DNA of 64,000 bases from Fundidesulfovibrio putealis DSM 16056 (GCF_000429325.1 NZ_KE386885.1:31090-95089); one strand, 5' to 3'; shown: positions 18,905-27,800, numbered from the stretch's first letter. Notes: generated by a model not told the origin, from the sequence alone. Made by a program: numbers and translations.

Positions 18905-18939
18905 CTCCCCGGTTTTATAACACGGGGAAAACCCGCCCC

Positions 18940-19653
18940 CTACATGTTCAGCTGGGCCAGCAGGTCGTCCACCTCTGACTGCGACACCTTGGCCTTGGCT
19001 TCCTTCTTCAACTCTTCCAGGGGCTGGGCCGGAGCCTTCTCCTTGGCCTTCATCAGGATGCCCGTGGACACGTAGAGCTCGGCCACCATGTCGCGCACCT
19101 TGCCCAGCATGTCGATGACCCGCTTGATGCGCTGGCCGGTGAGGTCCTGGAAGGACAGGCAGGTCATGATGCCCACCATGTCCTCGGAGAGCCTGCGGCA
19201 CAGGGCGTCCGCCTTTTCACGCGCGGCGGGGTCGGCCACGTGTTGCTGGACCAGGGCCTGAAGCTCGTCGGGAGCGCCCATGTTGCGCTCCACCAGCTCG
19301 ATGATTTCGAAAGTGGCCTTTTCCGTGGCCTGGATCACCTGGTCCAGCCGCTGGGAGGCCTCCACCATGAGCCCCTGGGCCTGGGCCACGTTCTCGGGGT
19401 TGCCCTGGACCCCGTTCGGGGTCTGGAAGGTGGATATCTCGCGGTAGATGTCCCCGAGGCTCCCCATGATCTCCTCGTTCAGGCGGCGGAAGAAGTCCTC
19501 GCCCGCGACCTCCTTCCCGGCGATCTGGGCGATCTCGGCGCGTACGGCCTCGCGCACGCCGGTCTGCACCACGTCGCACACCGTTTCCCGGATGAGGGGT
19601 TTCAGGGCCTGGGCCAGCTGCGCCGCCAGGGCGTCGAAAGATGCCGTGTCCAT
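18940..19653 (-). CDS. cheZ: CheZ-like protein phosphatase
   Basis: 237 residues. CheZ dephosphorylates CheY-P. The catalytic segment SFQDLTGQRIKR (about 167-178) keeps the Asp and Gln that in E. coli CheZ (D143, Q147) position the attacking water. The extreme C-terminus VDDLLAQLNM resembles the CheY-binding tail helix. The middle is predicted long helices. GGGGGAG sits before the ATG at 19653, 10 nt after the diguanylate cyclase stop; the longer upstream reading overlaps that gene. No other chemotaxis gene is nearby, so the target receiver is unknown. Confidence 0.88.
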   Translation of the reverse strand: MDTASFDALAAQLAQALKPLIRETVCDVVQTGVREAVRAEIAQIAGKEVAGEDFFRRLNEEIMGSLGDIYREISTFQTPNGVQGNPENVAQAQGLMVEASQRLDQVIQATEKATFEIIELVERNMGAPDELQALVQQHVADPAAREKADALCRRLSEDMVGIMTCLSFQDLTGQRIKRVIDMLGKVRDMVAELYVSTGILMKAKEKAPAQPLEELKKEAKAKVSQSEVDDLLAQLNM

Positions 19654-19663
19654 GCTCTCCCCC

Positions 19664-20521
19664 TCACTCGAAATAGTTGGATTCATTGTAGAAGGAGTAG
19701 CCGTTCTTGCCGGATTTCTTGGCCACGTACATGGCCTCGTCAGCCTTTTTCAGCAGGGTTTCCGGGTCGGAGCCGTCGGTGGGGGCAACGCTTATGCCAA
19801 GGCTCGCGCTCACGCTCACGGTCCTGCCTTCCCAGGCGATGGGCTGGGTGATGGCCTTTATGGTGCGGGTTCCGGTCAGGCCCGCGTGCAGGCCGTTCTT
19901 CAACTCCCCCAGCACCATGACGAACTCGTCGCCGCCGATGCGCGCGGCGGTGTCGTCGCTGCGCAGCACCGCCTGAAGCCGCCGTGCCGTGACCCGCAGC
20001 ACCTCGTCGCCGCACTCGTGGCCGAAGGTGTCGTTTATGGGCTTGAAGCCGTCCAGGTCGATGAACATCACGGCGGCGAAATCCTGATGGCGCTTCACCC
20101 TGGCCAGGGTCTGGCTCAGGCGGTCCAGCAGCAGCACCCGGTTGGGCAGGCCGGTCAGGGCGTCGTGCAGGGCCATGTGCTCCACGCCCTCGGCCGGGAT
20201 GAACGCCGCCGTGGGGCGCAGCACCAGCGCCAGGCGGCCGCTGTCCTCCAGGCGAAGACAGCGGGCCTCCATGGGCATGAAGACGCCGTCCCTGCCGCGC
20301 ATTTTGAAACGCTTGAGCAGCGATTGCCCGCTCCCGGCGTTGCGCGATATCTCCAGGAAGCCGGATTGCCCGATGAGCCCCGGCAGGGTGACCCCGGCCA
20401 GATCGCCCGGCGAGAGGCCGAAAGCGTCCTGGAACGCCTCGTTCACAAAGAGCAGATGGCCGTTGGAATCGGCCAGACAGGCGGGATCAAAACTCAGGTT
20501 GAGGATTTCGCGAATAACCAT
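19664..20521 (-). CDS. PAS-GGDEF diguanylate cyclase
   Basis: 285 residues. An N-terminal PAS-like domain (about 1-115, with FDPACLADSNGHLLFVNEAFQDAFGLSPGDL split over two strands) precedes a GGDEF domain (about 120-285). The GGDEF part has HDALTGLPNRVLL, DLDGFKPINDTFGHECGDE and the intact signature IGGDEFV, so c-di-GMP synthesis is likely. There is no membrane segment. The ATG at 20521 has GGAG 7 nt upstream; the frame is open further upstream but without a better start. It is followed closely by the cheZ-like gene and probably co-transcribed with it. Confidence 0.9.
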   Translation of the reverse strand: MVIREILNLSFDPACLADSNGHLLFVNEAFQDAFGLSPGDLAGVTLPGLIGQSGFLEISRNAGSGQSLLKRFKMRGRDGVFMPMEARCLRLEDSGRLALVLRPTAAFIPAEGVEHMALHDALTGLPNRVLLLDRLSQTLARVKRHQDFAAVMFIDLDGFKPINDTFGHECGDEVLRVTARRLQAVLRSDDTAARIGGDEFVMVLGELKNGLHAGLTGTRTIKAITQPIAWEGRTVSVSASLGISVAPTDGSDPETLLKKADEAMYVAKKSGKNGYSFYNESNYFE

Positions 20522-20644
20522 GGCGGAACTCCGGCGGACAGATCGGACCGCGTGATGATGGCCGATTTTACAAGTCCTCGCAATGTCGGAATTGTTACGG
20601 TCACTCGCCAACGCTTCGGGAATGCGAGAAAACCCCGGCCCGCC

Positions 20645-22258
20645 TCAATCGCGACACGCGGCGACAGCCGCCTGCTTGCGAGCCACATCCTCAAGCAGGG
20701 TCTTTTCCAAGGCCTCGCGCATGGCAAGACGCGCCTGCTGCGGATGCTTGGCCGCCAATTTTCCCAGGTTTCCCCGGCTGTTGCCCGTGGCCTGCGCGTT
20801 CTGGTTGAGGAGCGCCCCCGAAAGCCGGGCGTGGCGCACCCCGCAGTGCCCCTGGCAGACCGCCGTAAGCCCGAGCGCGGCCATGCGCAGGTCGTGGTCC
20901 AGGTCGTCATACTGGGTGGGGGAGAAGCGGATGTCGAAATCGCCGCAGCGGCGCAGCATGTCTGCCCGAAACAGATGGAAGCACCCCGTGACCGACAGGC
21001 AGGGGCGCAGGGCGTCGAACTGACCGAAATCCAGGTCCTGCGAGCACAGCGTGGCAAAGGTCGGCTCCGGGCCGTCGTCGCCGTAGAGGTTGACCTCGGC
21101 GTGCTGGATGCGGCCCGGCGCGGCCAGGTCCACCACCTTGCAGCCCCAGACCCCGGCCTGGGGATACGCGCGCACAGCCTGGGCCAGACGCGCCTGCCAG
21201 TCCGGCGGGACCAGGGCGTCGTCGTCCAGGTAGGCCACGAAGTCGCGCCCGGCCACAGCCTCGTGGCGCATGAGCCAGTTGCGGGCGGCGGGCGCGCCGA
21301 TGTTCACGGGAAGCGTGATGGCCGTGAGGGCCTCCCCCATGCGGTCCTTCCAGGCGGAGAGCACCTGGGGCGTGGCGTCGGGGCTTGCGTTATCCAGCAC
21401 CACCACTACCGCGCCGCCCAAATCCGAGGCGAACAGGGCCGCAAGCGTGGCGTCCAGCTCCGAAGCCTTGCCGCTGGTGTACAGGCAGATGGCCGCGCTG
21501 CCGGGCAGGACGTCCCCGCCCGGCGCGTCCAGTCCGGCCAGCCGGTCATGCAGGCGCAGGAGCAGGTTCACGTTCCAGGGAGCCTGGGCCAGGGCCATGC
21601 GCCACTGCCCGGCAGCCTCGTCCGGACGTCCCATCCTGAAGAGGCTCTGGCCGCGCCGGAACAGGGCCGGTCGCAAAGGGCGCGCCGCAGCGTAGCGCCT
21701 CTCGGCTCCGGCGAAATCCCCCTGCTGGAACAGGACGTCGCCCCGGAAAGCCTCGCGCACTGCGGCCAGGGCTTCGGGCCAGGGGTCTGCCAGCGCGCTT
21801 TCGGCCCGCACCCAGTCGCAGAGCAGATAGGCCGTATCCAGCAGGTGTTGACGCCAGTACAGATTCTGCGGCTGCGCGCGCATGTTCACGTCCAACCAGT
21901 CCAGCAGGGCGGCGTGCTCGCGCCGGACCGCGTGGTCGGCCAGCACCGCGCCCGCCTGGGGCGGTTCGCTCCAGCTGGCTGCGGCGGCCTCGACCATGGC
22001 CCGCGCCCTCGGCGGCAGAAATCGCGCCCGCTGATCCATGGCGGCGAGCGCCCCGGCCAGCCCGCCGTCCAGCGGTCCGGCCTCCCAGGCGGCCAGCAGC
22101 AGGTCCAGGCCCAATCCCAGCGTGGCTGCATCGCCCAGGGCAGCCTGGGCCAACCCGGTCAGATGCGGCTTGCCCACGCCGCCAAGAAGCAGCCCGTAGC
22201 GCAGACTCTCCGGCAGCCCCTGCGCCCTTGTGCCCCAGTCGAAATCATTTCCCCGCAC
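20645..22258 (-). CDS. Family 2 glycosyltransferase with long N-terminal helical domain
   Basis: 537 residues. The GT2 catalytic domain starts near residue 245 (YTSGKASELDATLAALFAS, VLDNASPDATPQVL) and has the nucleotide-sugar metal motif as YLDDDAL near 345. The later motif TGCFHLFRADMLRRCGDFD is typical. Residues 1-240 are helical and Ala/Leu-rich, with TPR-like stretches (GDFAGAERRYAAARPLRPALF). The start is GTG at 22258 with AGGAGG 6 nt upstream. It overlaps the upstream glycosyltransferase by 14 nt. The acceptor and product are unknown; it probably acts on a surface glycan or a protein. Confidence 0.85.
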   Translation of the reverse strand: MRGNDFDWGTRAQGLPESLRYGLLLGGVGKPHLTGLAQAALGDAATLGLGLDLLLAAWEAGPLDGGLAGALAAMDQRARFLPPRARAMVEAAAASWSEPPQAGAVLADHAVRREHAALLDWLDVNMRAQPQNLYWRQHLLDTAYLLCDWVRAESALADPWPEALAAVREAFRGDVLFQQGDFAGAERRYAAARPLRPALFRRGQSLFRMGRPDEAAGQWRMALAQAPWNVNLLLRLHDRLAGLDAPGGDVLPGSAAICLYTSGKASELDATLAALFASDLGGAVVVVLDNASPDATPQVLSAWKDRMGEALTAITLPVNIGAPAARNWLMRHEAVAGRDFVAYLDDDALVPPDWQARLAQAVRAYPQAGVWGCKVVDLAAPGRIQHAEVNLYGDDGPEPTFATLCSQDLDFGQFDALRPCLSVTGCFHLFRADMLRRCGDFDIRFSPTQYDDLDHDLRMAALGLTAVCQGHCGVRHARLSGALLNQNAQATGNSRGNLGKLAAKHPQQARLAMREALEKTLLEDVARKQAAVAACRD

Positions 22259-23276
22259 GCGCCGCCTCCTGCCAGACCTTGAAATATCCTTCGGCTCCGG
22301 CCCGCAGCCCCCAGTGGGCCAGCACCTCGGCCCTGGCGCGCTCTCCCATTTCCTGGCGCAGGGTTTTGTCCTCCACCAGCCGCATCAGGGCCTCCTCCCA
22401 CAGGTCAGGATCAGCCCCGGCCTTGAGTCCGGTCTCCCCGTGGCGCACCGGGTCGTACGGCGCGAGGTCCGCGTACACGCCCGCCGCGCCAAGCGCCGAA
22501 TACTCCAGCCACTTCACGGCGCTCTTGCAGCGGTTGAAGGGGGTGTTCTCCAAAGGGGCCAGGCCGATGTCCGGGGCCAGATTCTTCAGGTCGCGGGCGT
22601 AGGCGGCGTAGTCCTCGCTGAAGGGCAGCTCGCGGGCTTCCAGGCCTTCTGGCGGAGGGCACCCCAGGAACACCAGCTCCACCCCGCTGCCGCAGCGCTC
22701 CTTCACGCGGCGAAGCGCCGGAGCGATGCTCCTCACGTCGCCCGCGTGCGAGGGCGTGCCCGCGAACACCACGCGCACCGGCGCACCGGCTGCCGCCTCT
22801 TCGCGCTCGCGCGGCGCGCAAAGCCACAGCCGTTCCTCCAGGTAATTGGGCAGCACCGCCACGCGTTTCGCCAGCCCGGACACGGCCCGGGCCAGCTCCG
22901 CGCAGCTGACCGTGACCAGCGAGGCGCGCGACAGAAGCTCCCTGGCGTAAGGCTCCACCGGGTCCAGCCGCGCCTTCATGGGATGTTCGGACGGCACGGC
23001 CAGGAAGTTGTCGTCCACTTCGTAGATCACGGGGATTCCCGAGCCCAGGACCTGTTCCACCAGCGGCCAGGTTTCTTTCATGGGAAAATAGCGCTGGAAC
23101 ACCGCCGCGTCCGCGCCGTTCATGACCGAGGGATCGATGGCGTAGTCGCGGCCATTGCTGGCCGCGCCCCAGCGCAGGTCGATGCGCCCCCGCAGGGTCA
23201 GTGCCGGGGCGATCAGGCGCAGTCGTGCGCAGGCATAGGAGGGAAGGTCCAGGGAATAAGCGGCCAGTGTGAGCAT
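22245..23276 (-). CDS. GT4-like glycosyltransferase
   Basis: 343 residues. The start is MLTLAAYSLDLPSYACARLR. The middle contains YEVDDNFLAVP and VVFAGTPSHAGDVRSI, and the C-terminal half has ENTPFNRCKSAVKWLEYSALG, resembling the donor-binding region of GT-B enzymes. The DDN-type motif is common in GT4-like proteins that modify surface polysaccharide or flagellin. The two glycosyltransferases overlap and are surely one operon. The sugar and target cannot be read from sequence. Confidence 0.82.
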   Translation of the reverse strand: MLTLAAYSLDLPSYACARLRLIAPALTLRGRIDLRWGAASNGRDYAIDPSVMNGADAAVFQRYFPMKETWPLVEQVLGSGIPVIYEVDDNFLAVPSEHPMKARLDPVEPYARELLSRASLVTVSCAELARAVSGLAKRVAVLPNYLEERLWLCAPREREEAAAGAPVRVVFAGTPSHAGDVRSIAPALRRVKERCGSGVELVFLGCPPPEGLEARELPFSEDYAAYARDLKNLAPDIGLAPLENTPFNRCKSAVKWLEYSALGAAGVYADLAPYDPVRHGETGLKAGADPDLWEEALMRLVEDKTLRQEMGERARAEVLAHWGLRAGAEGYFKVWQEAARAGK

Positions 23277-23401
23277 ATGCGTGGTCCCAGCTTGGATTCA
23301 ATCTGTTTGCCTCCCTGGTACTCCCGCCCGCCCGCGAACGCCAGCGCCGCATGTGACAAGTCTCGCCCAAGCGTGTTAGAAGCTTGCTCAAAGGAGACGC
23401 C

Positions 23402-23956
23402 ATGCACGCGTTCCGCTTCGAACTGAGCGACACGGAAAAAGAGTTCCTCAAGCGTCTGGTGCGCGAGAGCATCGCGGCAAAGCTGTCCGGCGACTCCGTC
23501 TGGCAGCCGCCCGAACCGCCCACGGACACCCTGCGACAGAACTACGGGGCCTTCGTCACCCTGACCCTGGACGAAAACCTGCGCGGCTGCATCGGCCATC
23601 TCGTCGGCGACCAGCCCCTGTACCTGACCATCGCCGGGATGGCCCAGGCGGCCGCCTTCGAGGACCCGCGCTTCCCGCCTCTGACCAGCGACGAGTTCAA
23701 GCGCATCCACATCGAGATTTCCATCCTCGGCCCCATCACCCCCTGCCCGGACCCGGAGCTGGTGGAAGTGGGACGCCACGGGCTCATCATGCGCCAGGGC
23801 CACCGGCAGGGCCTCCTGCTGCCGCAAGTGCCTGTGGAGTGGCGCTGGGACCGGGAGACCTTCCTGTCCCAGACCTGCCGCAAGGCGGGGCTGCCGCCCG
23901 ACGCATGGAAAATGGACGCGACAGACATCTACTGGTTCGAGGCGGAGGTCTTTTGA
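23402..23956 (+). CDS. AMMECR1-domain protein (AmmeMemoRadiSam system protein A)
   Basis: 184 residues. It carries the invariant AMMECR1 motif LRGCIGH (about residues 60-66) and the FEDPRFPPLT segment. This conserved family lacks a firmly established biochemical role. In bacteria it is often encoded with a MEMO protein and a radical-SAM protein, but neither is adjacent here. AAAGGAG lies 5 nt before the ATG at 23402. The lipoprotein gene follows after 2 nt. Confidence 0.9.
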   Translation: MHAFRFELSDTEKEFLKRLVRESIAAKLSGDSVWQPPEPPTDTLRQNYGAFVTLTLDENLRGCIGHLVGDQPLYLTIAGMAQAAAFEDPRFPPLTSDEFKRIHIEISILGPITPCPDPELVEVGRHGLIMRQGHRQGLLLPQVPVEWRWDRETFLSQTCRKAGLPPDAWKMDATDIYWFEAEVF

Positions 23957-23958
23957 AC

Positions 23959-24729
23959 ATGCCCGTGTTTTCCCGGCTGCTCCTGCTGCTCGCCGCGTCG
24001 CTCTTCCTGGCCGCCTGCCAGCACGGCCCCCGGAAACCGGCCCTGTATCAGTATTCCACCCTGGCCGCGCTCATGGCCGGAAACTACGAAGGCCAGGCCA
24101 CGGTTGGCGATCTGGCCTCCAAAGGCGATTTCGGCCTGGGCACCTTCAACGGCCTGGACGGCGAGATGGTCGTGCTGGACGGGACCGTCCGGCGCGCCGA
24201 CTCCGGCCTGCGCCTGAACACCGCCGCCGCAAACACGCTCGTCCCCTTCGCCAGCCTGGTGTTTTTTGCTCCACAAGGCCAAGCCCAACTTCCCGGCCTA
24301 CCCGACCTGCCCGGCCTCTCCTCCTGGCTGGACACACAGATCGCCTCGTCGCGCCTGTTCGCCGCCGCCAAGGTCCAGGGCACATTCGCGCGCCTGACCA
24401 TCCGCAGCGTGCCCGCCTTTTCACCGCCCTATCCGGGGTTAATGGAAGCCCTCAAAAGCCAGACCGTGCGCGAACTGTCGGACGCCTCCGGCACCCTGGT
24501 GGGCATCCGCGCACCAGCCGAAACATCCGGCACCGCCGTGCCCGGCTGGCATTTCCATTTCGTAAGCGCCGACGGAACCACCGGCGGACACGTGCTGGCC
24601 GCCACCCCCGCCGCCGTTCAGGCAGCCTGGATGAGCATGGACCGGATGGTGCTGGACATGCCGACCACCGGCAAGGCCGGGACGGCAGCCGAGATCCCCG
24701 GCGAGACCGTGGGCGGCGCTACGAAATAA
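23959..24729 (+). CDS. Lipoprotein alpha-acetolactate decarboxylase
   Basis: 256 residues. Acetolactate decarboxylase converts 2-acetolactate to acetoin. The family zinc ligands appear as HFHF and GGH in WHFHFVSADGTTGGHVL near 194-210. YQYSTLAALMAGNYEG and FGLGTFNGLDGEM match the family N-terminal region. Unusually, it starts with a lipoprotein signal, RLLLLLAASLFLAAC, with the lipobox Cys at about 20, so it should be anchored in the envelope. The start at 23959 lies 2 nt after the AMMECR1 stop, and GGAGG is 10 nt upstream. No acetolactate synthase is nearby. Confidence 0.9.
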   Translation: MPVFSRLLLLLAASLFLAACQHGPRKPALYQYSTLAALMAGNYEGQATVGDLASKGDFGLGTFNGLDGEMVVLDGTVRRADSGLRLNTAAANTLVPFASLVFFAPQGQAQLPGLPDLPGLSSWLDTQIASSRLFAAAKVQGTFARLTIRSVPAFSPPYPGLMEALKSQTVRELSDASGTLVGIRAPAETSGTAVPGWHFHFVSADGTTGGHVLAATPAAVQAAWMSMDRMVLDMPTTGKAGTAAEIPGETVGGATK

Positions 24730-24733
24730 CTGG

Positions 24734-24812
24734 GAAGGCCTCCGGCGGCCAGAGAGGGCTCTGCCCTCTCTGGACTCTCCCGCCAGGGGGATGATCCCCC
24801 TGGACCCTCAAG
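24734..24812 (+). repeat. Dispersed hairpin repeat, types B plus A joined
   Basis: GCCTCCGGCGGCC is followed by AGAGAGGGCTCTGCCCTCTCT, a hairpin, then CGCCAGGGGGATGATCCCCCTGG, another hairpin. It combines the cores seen separately near 1.5 and 1.65 kb and follows the acetolactate decarboxylase gene, where it could also act as a transcript end. Confidence 0.8.
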
Positions 24813-24818
24813 TAGCTT

Positions 24819-24856
24819 CGCGCCGCATATCGTCCCTGCGGACGATATGCGGCGCG
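24819..24856. repeat. Perfect 17-bp stem hairpin
   Basis: CGCGCCGCATATCGTCC pairs exactly with GGACGATATGCGGCGCG across a 4-nt loop. It is adjacent to the repeat unit but different in sequence, and lies in the convergent gap between two genes. A T-rich stretch (ATTTTAATCG) follows, so it may be a terminator. Confidence 0.8.
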
Positions 24857-24888
24857 ATGAATTTTAATCGTTCAACCCTGCCGAGTGC

Positions 24889-25215
24889 CTACTTGCCGTA
24901 CTTCCTGTGGCAATACTGTTCGCACAGGTCGGTCGCGCCTTGGATGGTAGCGCGGCACTCCTCGCCAAGATACTGATTGTATTCCTGAAGCTGCAGCTTG
25001 TTGCAGGCGTCGGTGCATTCCTTCAGGCTCGCCTGCGTTCCCGTAATAATGGGCAGATAGTCGCTGCACACGGCCTGATCGTTGTCGCACTGATCGCGGC
25101 CTCCGGGGAATATGCACTCGCCCATGAAGCCTTCGGGAGTCATGGGTTTTGGCTGAACGCATCCTGAGACCAGCATCAACGCGACCAGGGCCATCCCAAG
25201 GGACGTAAATTTCAT
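24889..25215 (-). CDS. Small Cys-rich lipoprotein of unknown function
   Basis: 108 residues. A signal peptide ends at a lipobox, LMLVSGC, so Cys about 19 would be lipidated. The mature part has about eight further cysteines in spaced pairs (GECIF, DQCDND, AVCSDY, KECTDACNK, EECRA, DLCEQYCHRKYGK), suggesting a disulfide-knotted exported domain. No family is recognised. GGGAG lies 6 nt before the ATG at 25215, which settles the start; the frame is open for another 35 codons upstream. Confidence 0.75.
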   Translation of the reverse strand: MKFTSLGMALVALMLVSGCVQPKPMTPEGFMGECIFPGGRDQCDNDQAVCSDYLPIITGTQASLKECTDACNKLQLQEYNQYLGEECRATIQGATDLCEQYCHRKYGK

Positions 25216-25365
25216 GCCTGCTCCCATATCCGTGGTGACCGCCGCTGCGTCACCAGCCTGAGGTTGACCGCCTCCACCGGGATACTTCAGCCCAAGCACA
25301 CCAGTCTTCTTCCCCGGCAATACAAACGGTTTCCGACGCGAAGCTACTTAAAAGTTTTTGAAGGA

Positions 25366-25424
25366 GAGTCCAGAGAGGAAACTTTTTTCAAAAAGTTTCC
25401 TCTCTGGCCGCCGGAGGCATCTTA
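25366..25424 (-). repeat. Dispersed repeat (type B, reverse) with 18-bp hairpin
   Basis: CCAGAGAGGAAACTTTTT pairs with AAAAAGTTTCCTCTCTGG, then comes CCGCCGGAGGC, the reverse of the type B core. It sits downstream of the aldehyde oxidoreductase gene and is well placed to end its transcript. Confidence 0.75.
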
Positions 25425-25450
25425 AACTCTTACTCTCCTACTCCCTCGTC

Positions 25451-27196
25451 CTACTGGGCCATCTTCCGAATCTCCACGGCGTACGCTTCTTTCAAATCAC
25501 GCACGTACTGCGCGTCGATGGGCCCCTTCCAGGTGACGACTTCCAGATAGCGTTTGGGAATCGTCACCTGATCGGGGTCGAAGCCTGTGGCGAACTTGGT
25601 CTTCCAGCGCAGCTTCTGCACGGTGGACGACGCCGTGGACAGGTTGGCTGCCACCTCGGGATAGCCCATGACGTCCAGGGCCTTGCCGAGCGATTCCTCG
25701 GTGTAGGCGGAGCGCGCGAACAGACAGGAGACCATGCTGGTCAACACGCAGCGCTGGCGCTCGTCTTCCAGCATGAAGGCCACTGCCTTGGCCACGTCCT
25801 TGTCCGTGGCCTTCTGGTCGTAGGAGTAGCCTGCGCTGTCCAGGTGGGAGTGGCGCATGCCCATGGCCTGGGACACGAAGAAGACCTCGCCCGTGGCGTA
25901 CCCGGCCATCTCCTGCCCCAGCACGCAGGCGTAGTCCTGGCCCTTGTAGCGCTCGGCGGCCACCAGGGTTCCCTGGGCCAACAGGGTGTAGAACTCATTG
26001 GGGGGCGTGCCCAGATGCTCCAGCGCCCTGCGATAGTTGGCGGAGTCCCCGAACTTGAGGGGCACCAGGGTCTCCGCCTCGGTGACCGCCCCCTTCTCCA
26101 GGGCCTCGGTGGCCCAGGCCAGGGCCACGCCGCCGGAGATGGCGTCCAGCCCCTGGCGCTCGATCTCGTCCAGCACGCCGAGCACGTCTGAGGCGCTGGT
26201 CATGCCGAGCATGGAGCCGGTGGCGAACACGGGCTCGTGGTCATAGGCCACCTGCCGGTAGAGCACGTCGTTCTGCTTGGCGAACTGCTCGCGCAAAAGG
26301 CCCACGTGGATGCAGCCCACGGGGCAGCCGGTGCAGGCGGTCTTTCGCAGGAGCAGCTCGCGGGCGAAGGTCTCGCCGGAGATGCGGTCGATGTTCTCGT
26401 CGTCGTGGGTGGTCTGCATGTTGCGCCAGGGCAGTGCGTGCAGCTTGTTCATCACGGCCATGTTGGAGGCGGTGCCCAGATCGTGGTACTTGGTCATCAT
26501 CTGGGTGGTGGTGAGCTGCATGTGGATTTCCTTGTACAGGGCGGGGAAATCCTTGCCCTCGGGGGCGGGCATGGCCGAGCCGCCTTCCACCAGCACGGCC
26601 TTCAGGTTCTTGGAGCCCATCACCGCGCCCGCGCCCAGGCGTCCGAAGTGGCGGTAGGAGTCCACGTTGATGCAGGCGTAGGCCGAGAGGTTCTCGCCTG
26701 CAGGGCCGATGCGGATGATGCTGCGGTTTCCGGCCCCGCTCTTGTGCATCTTGCGCAGCATCTTGCCCGTGGTGAACACGTCCATGCCCTTAAGGTAGTG
26801 CACGTCGGAGATCTCGAACTGGCGAAGCCCTGCGGCCAGACTGGACAGCGTGGCCGCGCGGCCCTTGATGACCAGGGCGTCGATGTGCGCAAAACGCATG
26901 GACAGCGCCAGGCGGCCGCCCGCGTGGGACTCGGCGAAGCGTTCGTTGTAGGGCGACTTGAAGCCGCAGACCACCTTGCTCATCATGGGGAAGCAGCCGG
27001 TAAGCGGCCCGATGGCGAAAATGAGGGGCTGCTCCGGGGCCAGGGCGGGCAGGTCGGGCCTGCCGTACTCGGCGTACAGGGCAGCGGCCAGTCCGGAGCC
27101 GCCAAGCACCTCGCGCTTGTCTCCGAAGCGGCGGTATTCGCCCTTGCCTGCGGTCAGATCGGCCAGGAGGATGCGGAAGGAGTAATCAATCTGCAT
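25451..27196 (-). CDS. aor: Tungsten-type aldehyde:ferredoxin oxidoreductase
   Basis: 581 residues. AOR-family enzymes hold a tungsto-bispterin and one [4Fe-4S] cluster and oxidise aldehydes to acids with ferredoxin. The cluster motif CTGCPVGC is at about 288-295 and the fourth Cys in SCLFARS near 490, matching the Pyrococcus AOR layout. Pterin-binding segments are visible (GIPxxx-like ALVIKGRA, GGVALAWATEALEKG, MGMRHSHLD). It overlaps the end of the ferredoxin gene by 11 nt, so the pair forms one transcript. The substrate could be an aldehyde or another member's substrate (for example benzoyl-CoA or oxoacids); family alone cannot decide. Confidence 0.9.
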   Translation of the reverse strand: MQIDYSFRILLADLTAGKGEYRRFGDKREVLGGSGLAAALYAEYGRPDLPALAPEQPLIFAIGPLTGCFPMMSKVVCGFKSPYNERFAESHAGGRLALSMRFAHIDALVIKGRAATLSSLAAGLRQFEISDVHYLKGMDVFTTGKMLRKMHKSGAGNRSIIRIGPAGENLSAYACINVDSYRHFGRLGAGAVMGSKNLKAVLVEGGSAMPAPEGKDFPALYKEIHMQLTTTQMMTKYHDLGTASNMAVMNKLHALPWRNMQTTHDDENIDRISGETFARELLLRKTACTGCPVGCIHVGLLREQFAKQNDVLYRQVAYDHEPVFATGSMLGMTSASDVLGVLDEIERQGLDAISGGVALAWATEALEKGAVTEAETLVPLKFGDSANYRRALEHLGTPPNEFYTLLAQGTLVAAERYKGQDYACVLGQEMAGYATGEVFFVSQAMGMRHSHLDSAGYSYDQKATDKDVAKAVAFMLEDERQRCVLTSMVSCLFARSAYTEESLGKALDVMGYPEVAANLSTASSTVQKLRWKTKFATGFDPDQVTIPKRYLEVVTWKGPIDAQYVRDLKEAYAVEIRKMAQ

Positions 27197-27656
27197 GGCT
27201 GGCCTCCTGCGCGGTCGCCTTGGGCGCGGGGTCCCGCTCGTCTTTATCTTCGTGGGGGGAGTTCACCATCTCCAGGCAGTTGAGGGGGCAGAAGGGCACA
27301 CAGCGCCCGCAGTGGATGCACACGTAGGGCAGGTTTGTTTCCGGCTCCATGTAGATGGCGTCCACGGGGCAGGCCTTGGCGCACTCGCCGCAGCGGATGC
27401 ACAGGGATTTATCCACCTTGACGCCGCCGGACTTGCGCTGGCTGTAGGACCCGGTGGGGCACGCCTTGACGCAGGGCGCGGGGTCGCAGGCCAGGCAGAG
27501 CTTGGCTTCGAAGCCGGTGGACAGCCCGCCGGACGATACGATGCGAATGCCCGCCGTGGACCAGGAAACCCGTTGATGCACCAGACGCGCGCAGGCCAGC
27601 GAACAGGACTGGCAGCCGATGCAGCGCTCGATGCGTGTTGGCCGCAGGATTTTCAT
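27186..27656 (-). CDS. Polyferredoxin with four [4Fe-4S] binding sites, partner of AOR
   Basis: 156 residues. Four cysteine groups are visible: CIGCQSCSLAC, CLACDPAPCVKACP, CIRCGECAKACP and CIHCGRCVPFCP. This resembles the HycB/DmsB-type electron-transfer subunits. GGAGAAG is just upstream of the ATG at 27656; the open frame before that is an extension without a start signal. It overlaps aor at its 3' end and probably carries electrons from the aldehyde oxidoreductase to a downstream acceptor. Confidence 0.9.
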   Translation of the reverse strand: MKILRPTRIERCIGCQSCSLACARLVHQRVSWSTAGIRIVSSGGLSTGFEAKLCLACDPAPCVKACPTGSYSQRKSGGVKVDKSLCIRCGECAKACPVDAIYMEPETNLPYVCIHCGRCVPFCPLNCLEMVNSPHEDKDERDPAPKATAQEASHAD

Positions 27657-27800
27657 GTTCTTCTCCGGTTTGGTATATATACGCGTGTAGGCTGGTTGCG
27701 CACGGCGGTCAACGGTTAGGGGGCCGATTCGTTGACGCATCGGGGCACGTTGGCCTAATGAATACGCAGAATCCGCCCAGAACTCGTTAAGGAGACTCCC

